64,000 nucleotides of DNA from DASXTB01 sp036505615 (GCA_036505615.1 DASXTB010000409.1:16199-80198), one strand, 5' to 3'; positions 53,001 through 61,802 are shown, counted from the first letter of the stretch. Made by a program: numbers and translations. The notes: generated by a model not told the origin, from the sequence alone.

Positions 53001-53804
53001 ATCGACCACCCAAAGACTTCCGCGGTTGTCCAGCACAATACCCTGCGGATTGTTAAACGTAGCTTGATTGGCTAAGCCGTCGGCGCCGCCCACCTGTCCC
53101 GTTCCTGCCAGCGTTTCCACCTTCCCGGACGGCCCTGGCCGTACCTGGCGAATTGCATGGTTGGAGCTGTCACTAACATACAGAGTCCCTTCTCCCTGAT
53201 TGAAGGCAAGAAAAGCCGGATTCTTAAACAGGGACTTCAGCCTTTCGTCGTTGACCAGACCAGATGTCTGGTTGACTCCAGCGTAGATATTCGGTGTCTT
53301 CTCCACGTCCTCAGCCAGCAGAATGGTGTGATCTCGCGTGTCTGCCAGATAGAGCCGCCGCGCCAGGTCCTGAGCCACTCCGGTAATTTCAAATCCGCTG
53401 GCGCCGGCGGTGATCTTGGCCACAGTGATGGTGACGGCGGCTACGACATTTCCAGAAGATACCGCCAGCGTGGAAAATCCGGCTGCCTTTCCCTGGATAG
53501 TTCCTGAAGCATCGACGGTGGCGATGTCGGAACTAAGGCTGCTGTAGGACAATGGAGCATTGTCGATCACGTTGCCTGCGCTGTCGAGTACGCGCGGTTT
53601 GAGTTGCAGCGTGTTTCCTTCATTGACCGTAATTTCAGTAGCGGCGGGATTGGAAGGATCAATGATGATCTGAGCGGCGGCTGCTGCGGCGAGGCGTTTT
53701 TCGGCTTGAGGCTGTTTTTGAGAAAAGGCCAGCAAAGAAATACCTAAAACCAAAGCGGCGAAGACGAGCAAACCCGAAGGGGGTATGAAGCGCGAATCAT
53801 GCAT
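50055..53804 (-). CDS. Giant secreted NHL-propeller protein 2
   Basis: 1249 residues from ATG 53804 with AGAGGG eight bases upstream; a GTG at 53825 is less likely. Signal peptide LLVFAALVLGISLLAFSQ. A bacterial Ig-like domain (about 45-125, EITVNEGNTLQLKPRVLDSA), a YncE/NHL-like stretch (LYLADTRDHTILLAEDVEKT), a short octamer insert (~365-379), an IPT/TIG domain (~455-540, LTSVTPGQVSNRGGETVILK) and 12 NHL units (GDGGPAT, DAAGNLFIADTSNQRIRK). It lacks the duplicated N-terminal module of protein 1 but is otherwise parallel. Function unknown; probably an extracellular binding or wall-associated protein. It is the middle of three tandem paralogues. Confidence 0.85.
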   Translation of the reverse strand: MHDSRFIPPSGLLVFAALVLGISLLAFSQKQPQAEKRLAAAAAAQIIIDPSNPAATEITVNEGNTLQLKPRVLDSAGNVIDNAPLSYSSLSSDIATVDASGTIQGKAAGFSTLAVSSGNVVAAVTITVAKITAGASGFEITGVAQDLARRLYLADTRDHTILLAEDVEKTPNIYAGVNQTSGLVNDERLKSLFKNPAFLAFNQGEGTLYVSDSSNHAIRQVRPGPSGKVETLAGTGQVGGADGLANQATFNNPQGIVLDNRGSLWVVDSGNHTIRRINLVTKKVDTVAGKAGSPGFTDGTGSTPRFNLPTGIALESESLSQQLTREDQGLPPPPVSAIVADTGNGVLRRVKETGEVETIGQVAAGKWQSGRAGERESGRAVTFNSPTGVILDSFGNIYVSEPSSGQVKTLLPNGQIVPSAQASTFRAPRGIAISQSGRVLVADSGRSGQQITYGEPALTSVTPGQVSNRGGETVILKGKNFAPGTLVIAAGVVISEVRIIDTQTLSFNAPMLPSGLTTLTVQNRGGVAQKPLLVNAVPLNQLPQGYVTTVAGGSTFSGDGSAATATPIFPVGITVDAGGNLLFVDSLKNGVRRIAPASGIITTVAGNGTSVSSGDGGLAIIAGLSPPGPSSSNFLVGLASDTAGNFFVTDGGRIRKIDAATGIITTVAGGEYGFCGDGGDTLRACFNNPNGIAVDTNGNLFIADTFNHRIRKVNAATGIISTVAGSGPTGDGMGGFSGDNGPATSATLNNPIAVAVDAGGNIFISDAGNRRIRKVSAGTGFITTVAGNGMFDSGDVGDNGPATAAQIAPLGFAVDAAGNLIIADAGNNRIRKVDAATKIITTMAGNGESGFGGDGGLATAASLNAPNAVAVDAGGNIFITDSLNYRVRRVDAKTGTISTMGGNGLARIPDENAPATASALNYPRGVVFDAAGNLFIADTGNSRIRKVDAASGVITTVAGNNLFSFSGDGGPASAADLSAPDGVAMDAAGNLFIADTSNQRIRKIDTKGIITTVAGNSQPSFQPGFSGDGDLATKALLNYPRGVAIDGAGNLFIADTENHRIRRVDAKSGIITTVAGSGDIGSAGGGFSGDNGPGTSALLKSPFAVAIDRAGNVLIADGANFRIRKLDSKGIITTVIGTGQEGFCDASQLASAISLGFPAGIAIDNAGNIFVSEPNSHRILRIDSRGSVATVAGNCDSGFSGDSGPATLATFDSPTGIAFDPAGNLFIADTNNHRIRAVHASGRTGRRQP
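52666..52709. repeat. CTCTCCCG octamer array inside NHL gene 2
   Basis: CTCTCCCGCTCTCCCGCTCC and two further octamers. Read on the minus strand it gives SGRAGERESGRA just before VTFNSPTGVILD. It is the reverse orientation of the word found in NHL genes 1 and 3. Confidence 0.88.
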
Positions 53805-53832
53805 GGCAAACCCTCTTGCGATCACCGCGGTC

Positions 53833-53910
53833 CGTAGGGGCGGTTCGTGAACCGCCCGTCAGAGCATGCCGGTCTCGTTGTAAGACGGCGGCTCGCGAGC
53901 CGCCCCTACA
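53833..53910. repeat. TAGGGGCGG family palindrome, copy 2 (complete)
   Basis: GTAGGGGCGGTTCGTGAACC ... GAGCATGCCGGTCTCGTTG ... GCTCGCGAGCCGCCCCTACA. The ends are complementary, so it can fold on itself. It lies between NHL genes 2 and 3; nothing else is seen in 53911-54016. Confidence 0.8.
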
Positions 53911-54016
53911 GATCGCGACGAATTTTGACAACGCGCCCGTGGGGCCTCGGTCATTCGGCCATACAAAACGGGTCAACTTGAAAACTCCATCATAACAAGA
54001 ACTAAGGCCGGTTTGG

Positions 54017-57000
54017 TCACGGCCGGCGTCGCGCGGGCAAAGGTCCTCGCACGGCCCGGATGCGACCGTTGATCCAATCGGCAATGTAAAGATTCCCCAA
54101 AGGATCGACAGCGATCCGGACAGAGTCGACAGAGGCTTGGGTCGCCGGTCCGTTATCGCCAGTCAGACAGCAGTTTCCGTTGCCGGCTACAGTGGTGATG
54201 ATTCCGCTCGATGCCGAAACTTTGCGCACCTGGTAATAGTCAGCTATGAGTATATTCCCGTCACCATCAACCGCGACGCCCCGGGGAAAAATCAGAGCGC
54301 TTTGCGTGGCCGGCACGCCATCGAGGACGAAGCTGGAATCGTTGCGGCCGTTTCCGGCGACCGTGCTGATAATCCCGGTAGCTGCGTTGACCTTGCGGAC
54401 TCGATAGTTTCTCAGATCTGTTATGTAGAGATTGCCCGCCGAGTCGACGGCTATTCCCTCTGGAACCTGCAGGGAAGCCTCTGTAGCTCGGCCACCGTCG
54501 CCTGAGAAACCAGCCAGCCCGTTTCCGGCGACGGTAGTGATGATTCCGGTTCTGCTGTCTACTTTTCGAACCCGGTTGTTCTCAGTGTCTGAAATATAAA
54601 TATTGCCTGCGTTGTCCACTGCGATTCCACTTGGGCCGTTCATGGCCGCGGAAGTGGCTGCACCATTGTCGCCGGAGAACCCGCTTACGCGGTCCATGCC
54701 GGCAACAGTAGCAATGATGTTTGTCCTGGCATCCACTTTGCGAACACGCTGCGTGCCGTCGACAATATAAATGTTGCCGGATCTATCAACGGCGATGTCC
54801 ACGGGCTGCAGCAACGCCGTCTGGGTAGCCAGGCCGCCATCTCCGAGCGGAGTGAATAAACCGTTGCCCGCCGCAGTCGTGATCAGGCCGCTGGTGAGGT
54901 CTACCCGTCGCACCAGATTGCTTTGGCTATCGACCACGTAGAGCGCCACAAACGGATCGATAGCAATCCCTAGGGGACCATTTAACGATGCCGCGATCGC
55001 CGGTCCACCATCGCCGGATGACGCGGATGCGCCGCTCCCAGCAAACGTATTGATCGCTCGAGTTGCGGCATCGACTTTGCGGATCCTCGAATTATCCCTG
55101 TCAGCGATAAAAATGTTTCCGGCGGCGTCAGGCAAGGCTGCATTTGGATTGGCCAGCGTCGCGCTTTTCGCAGGCCCATTGTCTCCGGAGAAGCCGCTTT
55201 CCCCCGTTCCGGCGATGGTACTGATGATCTGCGTTACCGCGTCCACCCTGCGAATGCGATTGTTTCCCTTGTCGGCGATGAAAAGATTTCCGGTTGTATC
55301 CACCCCGATCCCCAGTCCGTCGCTCTCCCCATTGAGAGTTGCTTCGGTGGCAGGGCCATCATCGCCGCTGTTTCCGTAACTGGTCTTTCCGGCCACTGTG
55401 GTAATGATTCCCGTTTTCGCATCAACCTTGCGAACGCGGCTGAGATCGGCAATGAAGAGATTTCCAGCAGAGTCGATAGCAACCCCGGTGGGAAACTTCA
55501 GCGCAGAACTTGACGCCGGAATGTTGTCACCCAGGTCATAGCCGCTCCCGGCGACTGTGGTGATGATTTTTGTTGACGCGTCGACTTTGCGGACGCGACG
55601 ATTACCAAAGTCTGCCACAAAGAGGTTGCCGGCAGAATCTAAGGCGATTGATCTGGGGATAAAAAATGTAGCCTCGGTCGCCGGCCCTCCGTCGCCGGAA
55701 AGAAAACCTGACTGGTCGGCTCTTCCGGCATAGGCGCTAATCACTCCGGTCGTAGCGTCCACCCGGCGAATGCGATAGCTGTCCGACAGAAATAAATTTC
55801 CCCCTGAGTCAATGGCAATTGCCGAAGGACCTGCCAGAGTGGCTAACGTCGCTGGTCTCCCATCGCCATCCGACCCAAAAACGCCCGTGCCTGCAATTGT
55901 GGTGATAATCCCGCTCCTGGCGATTTTTCGAATCCTGTTGTTTTGTGGATCCGCGATGTAGAGATTTCCTGCGGCGTCAAGCGCCATGGCTACCGGTTCG
56001 ATGAGAGCTGACGTGGCCGCTGAGCCATCCCCGATGAACGTGGTGCCTCCGGCCACAGTGGTGATCTGTCCAGCAAGCAAGGCATTGAGTGGAGTGGGCT
56101 CTACAAGGAGCGATGTTTGCGCCAGTCCCCCCCGAGTTTGGACAGTGACCGTAGCTCGCCCGCTTGGCAATGCGGGCGTTGTGAAAATGATGGTCTGTGT
56201 ATTTTGCGTCCGGGCAGTCGAGACAGCGATTCCAGAGACAGAAACTAGCGGATCCCAAAGATTCCTTCCTTTGATTGTGATCCGCGTTCCGCTCCTGTTG
56301 CCGGTTCGATCCGGGGTAATGCCAGAGATTTCCGGCGCGCCGTAACTGATCTGCCGGCCCGACCGGCTGCTTTCGGCGATCAAAACCTTGCCGCTCTCAG
56401 TGATTGCAATGCCCTTTGGCGCCGTCAGCGTGTTCGACTGAGTGGCAAACACGACGCGCCCGTCGCGTAGGATGGTTTTCACGCGATCAGATGATGCTTC
56501 GCTGACATAGATGTTTCCCAGCGAATCGGTCGCCACCCCCGTGGGGGCATTGAAATTCAGGGCCGTAGAGACGGGGGGAGGAGTGGGAGAGTGGGAGAGT
56601 GGAAGAGTGTGGGATTGCGATCCTGATGGCGATTTTGTCGATGTTATGCCGATGGTTTCTACCTGGCCGGTTTCGTTTACTCGTCGCAGCAGGCCATTTC
56701 CGGTGTCGGCTACAATCACAGTGACGGGCGGCGGCGGATCTCCTCTCTGTTCCCGTTCCAATTGCTGAGCCAGCGATTCGCTTTCCACCGCGATACCACT
56801 GGGCGCGTTGAATCGGGCTGTATCGCCTGCGCCGTCCGCTGACCCCATGCTCCCAGTTTTCCCGGCAATGGTTTCTACTTTCTTTGTGAAAAGATTGATC
56901 CTTCGAATAAGGTGATTGGCTGAGTCCACAATCCAAAGATATCCTCGATTGTCGAGCGCGAGGCCTTCAGGATTGTTGAAGGTTGCCTGATTTGCAGGAC

Positions 57001-57781
57001 CGTTGTCGCTTCCAATCTGCCCGGTGCCGGCCAGCGTCTCCACCTGGCCGTTGGGGGCGATCCTCCTGACGGCGTTATTGCCGCTGTCACTGACGTACAA
57101 ACTTCCGTCTGCCTGATTGAAGGCGAGGTAGGCAGGGTTCTTGAAACGCGAGCTCAGCCTCTCGCCGTTGATAAGGCCCGGCTGTTGATTTCCACCGGCA
57201 AACAGAGCCGGTGTTTTTTGCAGGTCTTCCGCTTTGAGAATGGTGTGATCCCGGCTGTCGGCCAGGTAAATGCGCCGCGCCAGATCCTGCGCTATTCCGG
57301 TGATCTCAAACCCGGCGGCGCCGGAAGCAATGCTCACGACGGTAATGGTCGCCGTGGCTATCGCTGCGCCTGACGAAACGGTTAACGTGGAGAATCCAGC
57401 TTTCTTCCCCTGGAGGTTTCCTGAAGCGTCTACTGTCGCGATGTCCGGGCTGAGACTGCTGTATGCCAGCGCCGGGTTATCGATGACGTTGCCGGCGCTA
57501 TCGATGACGCGGGGCGTGAGCAGCAGGCTGTTGCCTTCGTTTACCGTGATTTCAGCAGCTGTTGGGTTGGATGGATCGATGATGATCTGAGCGGCGCCGG
57601 CCTGGGCCGGCATCGCATGGAAACTTCGCGCCGCCCGCAAATCACCAAGTTTCCAGTGAAAGACATAACGCAAAGACGCAAAGGCGCAAAGACGCGAAGC
57701 AGGTGAGGGCGCGGCGTGGACAGAGGACAGATCCCAAATAACCGGGAGTAGAAATATAAGGATAAAAGCCCTTTTTCCCAT
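54017..57781 (-). CDS. Giant secreted NHL-propeller protein 3
   Basis: 1254 residues if started at ATG 57781, where a signal peptide GKRAFILIFLLPVIWDLS begins; the longer reading to 57940 is repeat-derived. After an odd stretch (about 25-60) that is partly encoded by an inverted repeat comes the same order as protein 2: Ig-like domain (EITVNEGNSLLLTPRVIDSA), YncE/NHL-like stretch, octamer insert (~389-403), IPT/TIG domain (ISGITPDRTGNRSGTRITIK) and 12 NHL units ending RIRAVRGPLP. The signal peptide lies in the loop of the inverted repeat, so the true N-terminus is uncertain. Confidence 0.8.
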   Translation of the reverse strand: MGKRAFILIFLLPVIWDLSSVHAAPSPASRLCAFASLRYVFHWKLGDLRAARSFHAMPAQAGAAQIIIDPSNPTAAEITVNEGNSLLLTPRVIDSAGNVIDNPALAYSSLSPDIATVDASGNLQGKKAGFSTLTVSSGAAIATATITVVSIASGAAGFEITGIAQDLARRIYLADSRDHTILKAEDLQKTPALFAGGNQQPGLINGERLSSRFKNPAYLAFNQADGSLYVSDSGNNAVRRIAPNGQVETLAGTGQIGSDNGPANQATFNNPEGLALDNRGYLWIVDSANHLIRRINLFTKKVETIAGKTGSMGSADGAGDTARFNAPSGIAVESESLAQQLEREQRGDPPPPVTVIVADTGNGLLRRVNETGQVETIGITSTKSPSGSQSHTLPLSHSPTPPPVSTALNFNAPTGVATDSLGNIYVSEASSDRVKTILRDGRVVFATQSNTLTAPKGIAITESGKVLIAESSRSGRQISYGAPEISGITPDRTGNRSGTRITIKGRNLWDPLVSVSGIAVSTARTQNTQTIIFTTPALPSGRATVTVQTRGGLAQTSLLVEPTPLNALLAGQITTVAGGTTFIGDGSAATSALIEPVAMALDAAGNLYIADPQNNRIRKIARSGIITTIAGTGVFGSDGDGRPATLATLAGPSAIAIDSGGNLFLSDSYRIRRVDATTGVISAYAGRADQSGFLSGDGGPATEATFFIPRSIALDSAGNLFVADFGNRRVRKVDASTKIITTVAGSGYDLGDNIPASSSALKFPTGVAIDSAGNLFIADLSRVRKVDAKTGIITTVAGKTSYGNSGDDGPATEATLNGESDGLGIGVDTTGNLFIADKGNNRIRRVDAVTQIISTIAGTGESGFSGDNGPAKSATLANPNAALPDAAGNIFIADRDNSRIRKVDAATRAINTFAGSGASASSGDGGPAIAASLNGPLGIAIDPFVALYVVDSQSNLVRRVDLTSGLITTAAGNGLFTPLGDGGLATQTALLQPVDIAVDRSGNIYIVDGTQRVRKVDARTNIIATVAGMDRVSGFSGDNGAATSAAMNGPSGIAVDNAGNIYISDTENNRVRKVDSRTGIITTVAGNGLAGFSGDGGRATEASLQVPEGIAVDSAGNLYITDLRNYRVRKVNAATGIISTVAGNGRNDSSFVLDGVPATQSALIFPRGVAVDGDGNILIADYYQVRKVSASSGIITTVAGNGNCCLTGDNGPATQASVDSVRIAVDPLGNLYIADWINGRIRAVRGPLPARRRP
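56572..56615. repeat. GAGTGGGA octamer array inside NHL gene 3
   Basis: GGGGGGAGGAGTGGGAGAGT and further octamers, read on the minus strand as HTLPLSHSPTPPP just before LNFNAPTGVATD. Confidence 0.88.
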
Positions 57782-57830
57782 TTGGGGTCTGTCCCCTCTC
57801 CACGCCTTTGCGTCTTTGCGCCTCTGCAGT
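57668..57830. repeat. CGCAAAGA octamer inverted repeat at the start of NHL gene 3
   Basis: Left arm ACGCAAAGACGCAAAGGCGC then GGCGTGGACAGAGGACAGAT; right arm GGGTCTGTCCCCTCTCCACG then CCTTTGCGTCTTTGCGCC. The loop holds the signal-peptide codons of NHL gene 3. The GGGTCTGTCCCC core resembles palindromes often found near REP-associated transposases. Confidence 0.85.
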
Positions 57831-57970
57831 GCTAAGGTTTGGTTTCTTCTCCGCGCGCAACGATTGTCACTGGACCGCGAAGCGGTCAAGGCCGCTGAAA
57901 ACGCCTGGAGACGGCCCTCAGGCCGTCTCTCCACTCCCAAAATGTAGAAACTCCAGGGACCGCGAAGCGG

Positions 57971-58263
57971 TCACATAGAGTAGCCGGGGGCAGAGCGCGT
58001 TTTTTGCGCGTCGCCCCCGGTCGACATCCCACCACTCACGTTCGCACCCTGAAGGGGTGCAATAGGAATAGCTGAGAACATCACCCGCGCCGCTACGTTA
58101 CAGTGAGAACCCTGGTCCCTTACCTGCTCTTGTCCAATTCCTTCTTTCTGCCGAAATCAATTTGCCTGTTCCCTATTGCACCCCTTCAGGGTGCGAGGCG
58201 TTGAGGTTTCGAAAACCGGGGGCGACCCGCAAAAAACGCGCTCTGCCCCCGGCTATTCTATGT
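57971..58263. repeat. Large inverted repeat, GTATAGCCGG family
   Basis: Left arm 57971-58069 (ACATAGAGTAGCCGGGGGCA, GCGCGTTTTTTGCGCG, CGCACCCTGAAGGGGTGC) pairs with right arm 58167-58263. Each arm holds a hairpin with a T-rich loop. Related to 8431-8716 and 63048-63167. This explains most of the 57782-58380 gap; no gene is visible there. Confidence 0.88.
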
Positions 58264-58380
58264 GACGCCTTCGGCGTCGGGAAACTGTTGCTACCCAGGC
58301 GTCAGTAACTTTGGTTGCGGTTCAGCCGCGCTAGGTCTTTGCGTTTAATCTTTAATAGACAACCTTATCAATAATCCGAG

Positions 58381-60081
58381 TCAACCGACCGAGCCATCCA
58401 CTTTGAAGCGTGAGATGCCGTCAAGGAGGCTGCCGGCAACGGAGTTCAGTTGTTCGATCGCCAAATTCGATTGCTGCAGAGATTCCACCGTCTGCTGAGT
58501 GGAATCACTCAGCTGCAGCAGCGCTCCACTGATTTGTTCGGCGCCTACTGCCTGAGATTGCATCCCTTTATTAACCACCTCAAATCTTGGAGTCAATGCC
58601 TGTACCTGGCGGATAATTTGAGCCAGTTGCGCGCTTACCTGAGTCACTTCGCCCACTCCCCGGCGCACTTCTTCAGCAAATTTACCCATGCCGGTTACGC
58701 CCTCAGAAACCGCTGACTGCATTCCCTTGATCAAACGCTCGATGTCATAGGTTGCCACTGCAGTCTGATTGGCCAGGCGACGAATCTCGGTGGCTACAAC
58801 TGCGAAACCGCGGCCAAAATCGGCGGCCTTTTCTGCCTCGATGGCAGCATTGAGGGAAAGAAGATTGGTTTGATCGGCGACTTTGCTGATGGTAGTGACA
58901 ATGTTGTTAATGCTGCTAGCCTTCTCATCCATGACCTGCAGCTTGGCATTGATCAATCCGGCTGCTTCCATGATCTGCTTCATCCTTTCCTGCATGCGAG
59001 CCAGCTCTCCTTGCCCGCTGCTGGCGAGCCCAGCCGCTTCTTCGGCGACGACGTTGACCTCGTTCATCGTCTTTACCAGTTCCTTAGAGGTGGTGGAGAT
59101 TTCCTTGGCAGTGGATCCGATTTGCGCCGTGGTGGCCGCGACCTGGTTGGCCGTGGCCTGTTGTTGTTTGGCGGTGGCTGCGATTTCGACTGCGGAAGTA
59201 TTCACCTGAATGCCTGATTGCCGGACCTGTCCAATCAGTTGGCCCAGCTTTTTCATGAGACGGTTGAACGCCCCAACAAGGTCGCCAATCTCGTCGGGCC
59301 GCGAATAATGCAATCGACGGCTCAGATCCGCTTCCCCCTCGGCTAGTTCCGCCAATTCTTCCGAGACTTCGCGTATCGAGCGGAGCAGGGGACGCTGGAC
59401 GACAAGATAGGAGGCCACGGTGATCATTACCAGCACGGCCACGATCAGGCCGGTAGCAAGGATGTAGTTGTAGCTGCGGCGCTCAAAAGCAGCAACCGTC
59501 GCGCCCGTCCGCGCGTCCAGCATGCGCTCGAATTCACTGATGGGCCGCATGATCAGTTCTTTATCTGCGTGGTATTTCGCGTCGTGCATGATGCGCCGGG
59601 CAAATTCGGGCTGCGCTGATCCCTTCCGAGTGAACTCTCCTCTTCCGTCAGCGAAAAGGCCCTTCATGGCGTGAAAAGCTGTGGTTTCCGTTTTCACCAG
59701 CGCGTTGGAGTTGTCTTCGGCCTCTTTCAGTTTCGCGAATTCGGCATGGCTAAAGCCCAATTCACGCATCAGCTCGCGAAGCGGCACCTGGCGCCCGTCC
59801 GGTCGCGCGGTCTTGCCGTTGCGCACGTCCAGAATGTGCCAATACTCGGCCTCATATCGAGGATCGCCAGTCACGACGTAGGTGCGCGCCGTCCTGGTGA
59901 GCTCATCGGAGCTGCGCCGCAACTCCTCGGCCAGCAGGTAGGACTGATAGCGGACTTCCTGACTGCGTTCCAGTCCCCGGTGGTTTTGTAGCAGCAGCAT
60001 GCTGAGCAGCAGCAGCAGGCCCACCAGAAAAAGGATGGCGCTGTTAGCGAGCAAAAACCGGGTTTTAATTCTTAGGCTCAT
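58381..60081 (-). CDS. Methyl-accepting chemotaxis protein
   Basis: 566 residues. N-terminal membrane helix (FLLANSAILFLVGLLLLLSM), a helical sensor domain of ~160 residues (SQEVRYQSYLLAEELRRSSD), a second helix (YILATGLIVAVLVMITVASY), HAMP (~235-290), then the long coiled-coil signalling domain. Its hairpin tip contains EKAADFGRGFAVVATEIRRL, the CheA/CheW contact region. It controls swimming or surface motility through CheA. No che or flagellar gene lies nearby. The sensed signal is unknown. Confidence 0.93.
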   Translation of the reverse strand: MSLRIKTRFLLANSAILFLVGLLLLLSMLLLQNHRGLERSQEVRYQSYLLAEELRRSSDELTRTARTYVVTGDPRYEAEYWHILDVRNGKTARPDGRQVPLRELMRELGFSHAEFAKLKEAEDNSNALVKTETTAFHAMKGLFADGRGEFTRKGSAQPEFARRIMHDAKYHADKELIMRPISEFERMLDARTGATVAAFERRSYNYILATGLIVAVLVMITVASYLVVQRPLLRSIREVSEELAELAEGEADLSRRLHYSRPDEIGDLVGAFNRLMKKLGQLIGQVRQSGIQVNTSAVEIAATAKQQQATANQVAATTAQIGSTAKEISTTSKELVKTMNEVNVVAEEAAGLASSGQGELARMQERMKQIMEAAGLINAKLQVMDEKASSINNIVTTISKVADQTNLLSLNAAIEAEKAADFGRGFAVVATEIRRLANQTAVATYDIERLIKGMQSAVSEGVTGMGKFAEEVRRGVGEVTQVSAQLAQIIRQVQALTPRFEVVNKGMQSQAVGAEQISGALLQLSDSTQQTVESLQQSNLAIEQLNSVAGSLLDGISRFKVDGSVG

Positions 60082-60370
60082 TTCCCAGAAGGACGCAATA
60101 TTTTACACTGGCCCCAATTCGAAATTTCTCAACTATTTCACAACCTGGCTGCGCGCTGTTGTTTAATTCCGAACGCCGCACCTGTCATATCGAGCGCTGA
60201 ATGTCTTGTATGGTATAGGTGGTGCGAGTATAGTAGATGTTTCTATCTGAGTGAATGCTTCGGTTCGAATAGCCTTCGGCGTTCCGGCACTTCGAATAGC
60301 CCTGCGGCAATTCCGAACGATTCCTTTCATCCGATAAAATGCCCGGCTGTTTGGGGCGGAGGCTAAATCG

Positions 60371-60691
60371 ATGGGAAAGAGACTTTACGTAGGAAACCTT
60401 GCTTTTAGTGTAAACGAAGAGGGCCTGGAGAATTTCTTCAAGGAAAACGCGGTGGCGACCGAGAAAGTTGAAGTGATTCGGGATATTGCAACCGGAAGAC
60501 CTCGAGGCTTCGGCTTTGTTGAACTGCAAGCCGGTCAGGACCTGAACGCCGCCATTGAGGCGACCAATGGCAAGGAGCTGAGCGGGCGAAGGCTTACCGT
60601 GAACGAAGCCCGGGAACGCTCTCGAGATTCAAGGGAGAGGGGCGGTCGCTCCGGAGGAGGCAGACGCGGCGCAGGTAGTCACCGCTTCTGA
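60371..60691 (+). CDS. RRM-domain RNA-binding protein
   Basis: 106 residues. RNP2 LYVGNL at 5-10 and RNP1 RGFGFVEL at 45-52 define one RNA-recognition motif. A Gly/Arg/Ser-rich tail (SRERGGRSGGGRRGAG) follows. This is the small Rbp/cold-shock-like RRM protein seen in cyanobacteria and many soil bacteria; it binds single-stranded RNA. Start ATG 60371 has GGAGG about eight bases upstream; AAAAT-rich DNA near 60334 could be a -10. Confidence 0.93.
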   Translation: MGKRLYVGNLAFSVNEEGLENFFKENAVATEKVEVIRDIATGRPRGFGFVELQAGQDLNAAIEATNGKELSGRRLTVNEARERSRDSRERGGRSGGGRRGAGSHRF

Positions 60692-60864
60692 CCCTGGCCC
60701 CAGACTTCGAGAATCCACGCCGCATTCCGCGGCTACCGAATGATCACGTCCGACGGCGAAATCGCCAACCACTCCAAAGCGACGGCTTTGCGCGGTCGGT
60801 TCATGCTAGCTCGCCCGCCTAAGGCGAGCCTCAAGCAGCCCCGGTAGGGGCGGCGTAATGTTAG

Positions 60865-60884
60865 CCCACAGCGTAAGCTGTGGG
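60865..60884. repeat. REP-like hairpin
   Basis: CCCACAGCGTAAGCTGTGGG, a near-perfect palindrome, follows GTAGGGGCGGCG; a smaller hairpin (GCTCGCC...GGCGAGC) lies 50 bp upstream. Nothing else is seen in 60692-60960. Confidence 0.65.
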
Positions 60885-60960
60885 ATTTATTGGGCATTGT
60901 TTGCCTCTGCTGACACCCTCTCGTCCATGCGCCCCGATTGTCGAAGCCTATTTACGTGGA

Positions 60961-61614
60961 ATGAAGGAATCTGAAACTGAAGTCCTGGCCAGGAAAATCT
61001 GGGATTACCACCACATGAACCATCGCCTTGAGAAGTCAGACTGCATCCTGGTGTTAGGGAGTCACGATCTGCGTGTCGCTGAAAGAGGAGCTCAGCTGTT
61101 CCTGGAAGGATGGGCTCCGCTGCTTGCGTTCTCCGGCGGACTGGGAAACCTTACGCGCCACATTTGGGACGAGCCTGAGGCGGAAAAGTTTGCCAGGATC
61201 GCAGAACAAATGGGCGTCCCTTGCGAAAGAATTCTTGTAGAAAACAAGTCCAGCAACAGCGGAGAAAACATCAGGTTCACCAAGGCTCTTTTTGAAGAAC
61301 GCAATATCCAAGCACATAAGTTTATCCTGGTACAGAAGCCATACATGGAACGGCGAGCTTACGCCACCTTCAGAAAATTCTGGCCGGAGAAGGAGTGCTT
61401 GGCGACTTCGCCTCAGATTTCATTCGAAAACTATCCCTGTAACGGGATATCAAAAGAAGACGTGATTCACATCATGACGGGTGACCTCCAGCGCATCCGC
61501 GTATACCCCGAGCGGGGATTTCAGATTGATCAGGAAATACCCGATGATATCTGGAGCGCCTACGAAGCGTTGGTGATGCTGGGTTATACCCGTAACCTTA
61601 TTGAGAACGAGTAA
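60961..61614 (+). CDS. YdcF-like (DUF218) protein
   Basis: 217 residues from ATG 60961; the longer reading to 60880 overlaps a REP hairpin. DUF218 hallmarks: SDCILVLGSHDLRVAERGAQ, LLAFSGGLGNLTR, ESKSSNSGENI-like VENKSSNSGENIRFTK and FILVQKPYMERRAYATF. The fold binds nucleotides in YdcF; related SanA/ElyC proteins affect the envelope. Unlike those it has no membrane helix, so it is probably cytoplasmic. Role unknown. Neighbours give no clue. Confidence 0.85.
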   Translation: MKESETEVLARKIWDYHHMNHRLEKSDCILVLGSHDLRVAERGAQLFLEGWAPLLAFSGGLGNLTRHIWDEPEAEKFARIAEQMGVPCERILVENKSSNSGENIRFTKALFEERNIQAHKFILVQKPYMERRAYATFRKFWPEKECLATSPQISFENYPCNGISKEDVIHIMTGDLQRIRVYPERGFQIDQEIPDDIWSAYEALVMLGYTRNLIENE

Positions 61615-61629
61615 GGCCTAGAGTGACAA

Positions 61630-61802
61630 GCCACAACCAAAAGAAAAGCCGTCTACGACCACGTCCACGTTCACGACCACGTCAACCACCACCACCACGT
61701 TCACCAATCACTGGTCCGTTGGAATTGTTTTTCGTTACCGTCGACGTAGCCGTAGTCGTTGACGTGAACGTGGTCGTAGACGGTTTTTCCTTCCGTTGTG
61801 GC
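61630..61802. repeat. CACGNN hexamer fold-back element, copy 3
   Basis: GTCTACGACCACGTCCACGT on the left and GAACGTGGTCGTAGACGG on the right pair; flanking GCCACAACC/GGTTGTGGC-like ends extend it. Its right half is repeated, reversed, at 62869-62975. No gene lies in 61615-61878. Confidence 0.88.
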
